DNA of 27,315 nt from JAUWVG01 sp964633715 (GTDB lineage Bacteria > Acidobacteriota > Aminicenantia > Aminicenantales > Aminicenantaceae). Below, in pieces: positions 24,460 to 27,315 of the stretch. The translations under genes and the position numbers were made by a program. Location: assembly GCA_964633715.1 (NCBI GenBank), contig CAZWHQ010000050.1:1-27315 (forward strand), read 5' to 3'. Positions within the stretch are counted from its first letter, which is position 1. Every line of letters starts with the position of its first letter. Below the pieces are notes generated by a model that was not told the origin of the DNA, ran no database searches, and saw nothing but the letters and a program-made list of their open reading frames with translations.

Positions 24460-25167
24460 CTATCTCATTATGCTGGCACTGAATAATCCCATGGCAATGT
24501 AAAGCAATGTTTTGAGAGTCCAGAAGCCATAGGAGATAAATAGTGCTTTTTTGACCTCGATATTAAAAATGTAGGAAAGGGCATAGCTGAATATTCCAAA
24601 CATCCAGAGCTGGAAAATGTCAATTTGAGTGAGGACGATGAATGCTGTGGACGTGACCTCGAGACGGGGAAATAAAAGGGCCAGCCCAGTGGATGTCTCC
24701 AGGATGGACTTTTTTGACAGAATGAGCAAAAGGCGAACGGTATTTCCCAAAATCTTGTCGATAAAATTGACGTAGAGGAATCCTGAAAAAACCTGAATGT
24801 ATTTTCCCTCTGTTGAGAACAAGCGCCCCATACCGAACAAAATCAGGCTTGAAAATAAAAAACCTATAGTCAAAGAGACTGGAGCCATAACCAAGGGACG
24901 AAATAGAGCTCTGATTGGAGACGGATTCTTAAGATTCTCAAGCATCTCGTTGTATCGGTCTTCACCGACTCTCTCTTTAAATTTGATATTCCCTTCCAAG
25001 ACCTTGATACTGTCATTCTGGGTTATTGGGTATGTGATGTAGGCAAAAAGAGCCCATACAATGAGAATAAGGATGAGGGCTTCGATCCAACGAGGTTTAT
25101 CAGAGATGACCTTGAGTGTCTGCTTTGGATTCAAAAATACGCCTAGAAACGAATTTAAAAAGTTCAT
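24460..25167 (-). CDS. YIP1-family membrane protein linked to an ABC efflux module
   Basis: A 235-residue protein with the YIP1 layout: short N-terminal NPKQTLKVISDKPRW element before the first helix (about residues 28-47), a soluble loop to about 90, then about four further helices (95-115, 125-150, 165-190, 205-230). GGAG lies eight to ten bases before the ATG, and the ABC ATPase stop is three bases upstream of the start, so it belongs to that transcription unit. It occupies the place where an FtsX-type permease is often found but has no FtsX features (no large periplasmic domain). It may regulate or assist the transporter; no function is established. Confidence 0.82.
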   Translation of the reverse strand: MNFLNSFLGVFLNPKQTLKVISDKPRWIEALILILIVWALFAYITYPITQNDSIKVLEGNIKFKERVGEDRYNEMLENLKNPSPIRALFRPLVMAPVSLTIGFLFSSLILFGMGRLFSTEGKYIQVFSGFLYVNFIDKILGNTVRLLLILSKKSILETSTGLALLFPRLEVTSTAFIVLTQIDIFQLWMFGIFSYALSYIFNIEVKKALFISYGFWTLKTLLYIAMGLFSASIMR

Positions 25168-25170
25168 GCT

Positions 25171-25872
25171 CTAAACTCCTTTCCTTTCTTCTTTTTCAAT
25201 TTCCCCATCTCTTGTGTACAGAATGCGCTGGGCCTGATTGGCGATGTCTGCATCATGGGTGACCATGATAATAGTGTTCCCCTGTGCGTGAATTTTATGA
25301 AAGAGTTTGAGGATTTCCTGTCCAGTTTTAGAATCCAGGTTACCTGTCGGTTCATCCGCAAGAAGAAGAGACGGTTCATTCACCAAGGCTCGAGCGATGG
25401 CCACGCGCTGTCTTTCCCCTCCAGATAGCTCTGAGGGACGATGGTCCATCCTGTGGTCCATCTCAACCATTTTTAGAGCTTTATGAACCTTTTTCTTGCG
25501 CTCGTCCCGGCTTGCTCCTTTATAGATCAGAGGAAGCTCCACGTTGTGATAGGCCGTTGCCCGAGCAAGAAGGTTGAACACTTGGAAGATAAAACCGATT
25601 TCTTGATTTCGGATAAATGCAAGTTCGTTCTCGCTCAGTGTACTGACTTGCTTTTTATTGAGGAAATAATCTCCTTTGGTCGGAGTATCCAGACAGCCTA
25701 AAAGATTCATAAGAGTGGATTTGCCTGAACCGGAAGGTCCCATGATGGCCACAAATTCATTTTGGGAAATGGTAAATGTGACTCCACAGAGGGCCTGGAC
25801 TTCCTGCTTATCCATCTGGTAGATTTTCCAGAGATTATCAACCCGGATGAGAATATTATTTTGGCTGCTCAC
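25171..25872 (-). CDS. ABC transporter ATP-binding protein (MacB/LolD-type)
   Basis: A 233-residue ATPase with all motifs: Walker A at 45-52 (GPSGSGKS), Q-loop Q97, signature LSGGE at 149-153, Walker B LLLADEP at 169-175 with E174, and the switch histidine H206 in VTHD. The 'EPTGNLDSKTG' D-loop is typical of the MacB/LolD/FtsE branch, which powers FtsX-like permeases that work mechanically on periplasmic substrates. GTG start overlapping the membrane-fusion gene's stop as GTGA. The expected partner permease is not in this window, so substrate and direction are inferred only from the neighbouring membrane-fusion protein (efflux). Confidence 0.93.
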   Translation of the reverse strand: MSSQNNILIRVDNLWKIYQMDKQEVQALCGVTFTISQNEFVAIMGPSGSGKSTLMNLLGCLDTPTKGDYFLNKKQVSTLSENELAFIRNQEIGFIFQVFNLLARATAYHNVELPLIYKGASRDERKKKVHKALKMVEMDHRMDHRPSELSGGERQRVAIARALVNEPSLLLADEPTGNLDSKTGQEILKLFHKIHAQGNTIIMVTHDADIANQAQRILYTRDGEIEKEERKGV

Positions 25873-27098
25873 TTGTCTTCTTCTTTGGATTTGTCGGTTT
25901 TAATCAGTTTGTCGTCTTTAAGCTCACGCAGGGCACTGTATGGGCCCACAACAATTTCCTGCTCTTCTTCCAAGCCGGATACAATCTCTATCTTCAGTTC
26001 TCCCATTATACCCTTCTTAACAGGTTGGAATTTGACACGGTCTTTTTCAACGGTATAGACGCCTTCATGCTGGCCTTCCTGTTCCCGATCTGTGTCCTCT
26101 TCTATGTCCTTTATCACCAGAGCAGAGATCGGAATAGCCAGAACGTCCTGCTTTTGTGCCGTGATGATATCAGCCGAAGCAGACAAGCCCGGCTTGAGGT
26201 TGGCAGGTGGATTCTCAAGTGTGATAACGACCTTAAAATCCTTTGATTCTTGTGAGGCTGTGACTTTTTGCAGCGCAGAACTTCCAATTTCAGTCACTCG
26301 CCCCTTGATGTTAATGTCGGGAAAGGCATCCACTCTGATTTCTGCTTCTTGATTGAGTTCTACGCCGACGACATCTGTTTCATCCACTTCCACTTCCACT
26401 TCCATTACGGACAGGTCGGCGATCGTCAAAAGCACAGTTCCTGGATTATTCATCGTCCCTACTAATGCAATTTCCCCCTCTTCTACACGCAAACTCGTGA
26501 TGATGCCGTCGATAGGGGAATAGAAGACGGTTTTCTGCAGGCTATCCATGGTGCTGGTTAACGAGGCTTCTGCCTGTTTGATTTGGAAAAGGATGGCGTC
26601 ATGATAGGCTTTGGATATATCATACTGGGCTTGTGAGGATTCAAGCTGTTCGCTGGATATGAGTTTTTCGTCATGAAGTTTTATCTGCCTTTCGAGATAC
26701 ATTTTGTCTCTTTTTAGGACGGCTTCCGTACGAATGAGGTCGGCTTTTAGAGATTGGATTCTGGCCCGATCTCTGTCTGCGTTGGCTTCGTACTGAGTGG
26801 ATTCGAGTTTGAGCAAAAAATCGTTAATCTTTACTCTTTGTCCTTCAACCACTCCGATTTTTTCGATCCGACCGGGGATATGGGCGCTGATGTTGACATT
26901 TTTTTTTGGCTTTATCTCACCCGAAGCGGAAATGGTGCTCGTTAAATTGACGGATGTTACTTTTTCTACAGTGACTTTGATGGCTTTTTCTCTCCGAGAT
27001 TGCATGTTTAAAACAAAAATGACAGCGATTAAAATGAAAACTCCAGCGATAAGAAGAGGTTTTTTTCGCCTCTGCAGAAAACTTTTGTCAGTATTCAT
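25869..27098 (-). CDS. HlyD/RND-family periplasmic adaptor (membrane-fusion) protein
   Basis: A 409-residue envelope protein bridging an inner-membrane pump and an outer-membrane channel. It has a basic N terminus and a signal-anchor (about residues 14-30), a lipoyl-like half near 55-95 (SGEIKPKKNVNISAHIPGRI), a coiled-coil hairpin (about 100-190), the second lipoyl half (TVFYSPIDGIITSL), a beta-barrel domain and a C-terminal membrane-proximal domain ending in an acidic-lysine tail. With the MacB-type ATPase it suggests a tripartite efflux or lipoprotein-export system in a diderm cell. AAGGA lies eight bases before the ATG. Confidence 0.92.
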   Translation of the reverse strand: MNTDKSFLQRRKKPLLIAGVFILIAVIFVLNMQSRREKAIKVTVEKVTSVNLTSTISASGEIKPKKNVNISAHIPGRIEKIGVVEGQRVKINDFLLKLESTQYEANADRDRARIQSLKADLIRTEAVLKRDKMYLERQIKLHDEKLISSEQLESSQAQYDISKAYHDAILFQIKQAEASLTSTMDSLQKTVFYSPIDGIITSLRVEEGEIALVGTMNNPGTVLLTIADLSVMEVEVEVDETDVVGVELNQEAEIRVDAFPDINIKGRVTEIGSSALQKVTASQESKDFKVVITLENPPANLKPGLSASADIITAQKQDVLAIPISALVIKDIEEDTDREQEGQHEGVYTVEKDRVKFQPVKKGIMGELKIEIVSGLEEEQEIVVGPYSALRELKDDKLIKTDKSKEEDK

Positions 27099-27124
27099 AT
27101 TCTTTTTCCTTGTTTAAGTATCAT

Positions 27125-27130
27125 ATTATA
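27125..27130 (-). promoter_or_regulatory. Consensus -10 box of the efflux unit
   Basis: Minus-strand TATAAT ends 27 bases before the ATG at 27098. No convincing -35 box lies 16-18 bases upstream, so the promoter may need an activator. The short leader carries AAGGA. Confidence 0.45.
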
Positions 27131-27173
27131 CTACGACTTAAAAGACAAAAAGTTTGAATAAAAGAAAGCTACC

Positions 27174-27315
27174 TTATTCGTATATACAAGAGTTCTGTAA
27201 ACCAGTAAGTCGATGAGAAACGACGTTGTGTTTTCCCCAGGAGTCGGCGGCGCATCCTGATCCATCTTCGTCGAAGACCCAACCCACCTCACCACCATGC
27301 TCCTCAGATGGACAT
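27174..27315 (-). other. Unidentified reading-frame fragment in a GC-richer end segment
   Basis: One minus-strand frame stays open from the window edge to a TAA at 27174 (about 46 codons, containing EVGWVFDEDGSGC and SWGKHNVVSHRL). From about 27225 on, base composition is clearly richer in GC than the adjacent genes. It could be the 3' end of a gene beyond the window or chance. Other frames are also partly open, so it is not called as a gene. Confidence 0.2.

Overview
The window is dense bacterial chromosome of moderate GC. It has 27 full-length protein genes, one convincing 28-codon small gene and almost no spacer DNA; I found no tRNA, rRNA, CRISPR array or transposase gene. Start signals are a mix of Shine-Dalgarno sites and promoters placed almost on the ATG. 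The gene set (YIP1-family membrane proteins, a DUF4388-like protein, a TPR/S-layer-homology protein, a class 1B PyrD/PyrK pair, pyruvate phosphate dikinase, a bacterial histone-deacetylase homologue) suggests a diderm, probably anaerobic lineage near Acidobacteriota/Aminicenantota. That placement is a low-confidence inference; no marker gene here settles it.

Layout. Bases 1-663: a YIP1-family membrane protein behind a good promoter. Bases 666-3111 (minus): pyrK-pyrD-pyrF, a pyrimidine operon. Bases 3244-5340 (plus): a class I/II aminotransferase, a membrane-anchored rhodanese and a MauE/DoxX-like membrane protein with overlapping or nearly touching ends. Bases 5345-5431: an 87-bp palindrome with perfect 41-bp arms. 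Bases 5535-8252: pyruvate phosphate dikinase, convergent with proline dehydrogenase (8263-9174, minus). Bases 9333-10289: histone-deacetylase-family hydrolase, convergent with an M20 peptidase-cutA pair (10286-11885, minus). Bases 12032-18926 (plus): a surface-polysaccharide cluster of four GT4 and one GT2 glycosyltransferases followed by the polyprenyl-phosphate sugar-1-phosphate transferase that starts repeat-unit assembly; most junctions are 4-base start/stop overlaps. Bases 24269-18967 (minus): an apparent operon of DUF4388-like gene, a 28-residue membrane peptide, miaA, hflX, TPR/SLH protein and pgsA. Bases 27098-24460 (minus): membrane-fusion protein, MacB/LolD-type ABC ATPase and a second YIP1 protein, without an FtsX-type permease. 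The last ~140 bases are richer in GC and hold only an unidentified reading-frame fragment.

The most interesting signals are: (1) several promoters whose -10 box ends 9 bases before the ATG, with 17-base spacers and no Shine-Dalgarno, implying leaderless mRNAs for two polysaccharide genes and the DUF4388-miaA-hflX operon; (2) the perfect 41-bp inverted repeat at 5345-5431; (3) the unlisted small membrane peptide translationally linked to both neighbours upstream of miaA; (4) an ABC efflux module with a YIP1 protein where a permease would be expected. I did not find evidence for a wholly new defence or mobile system.
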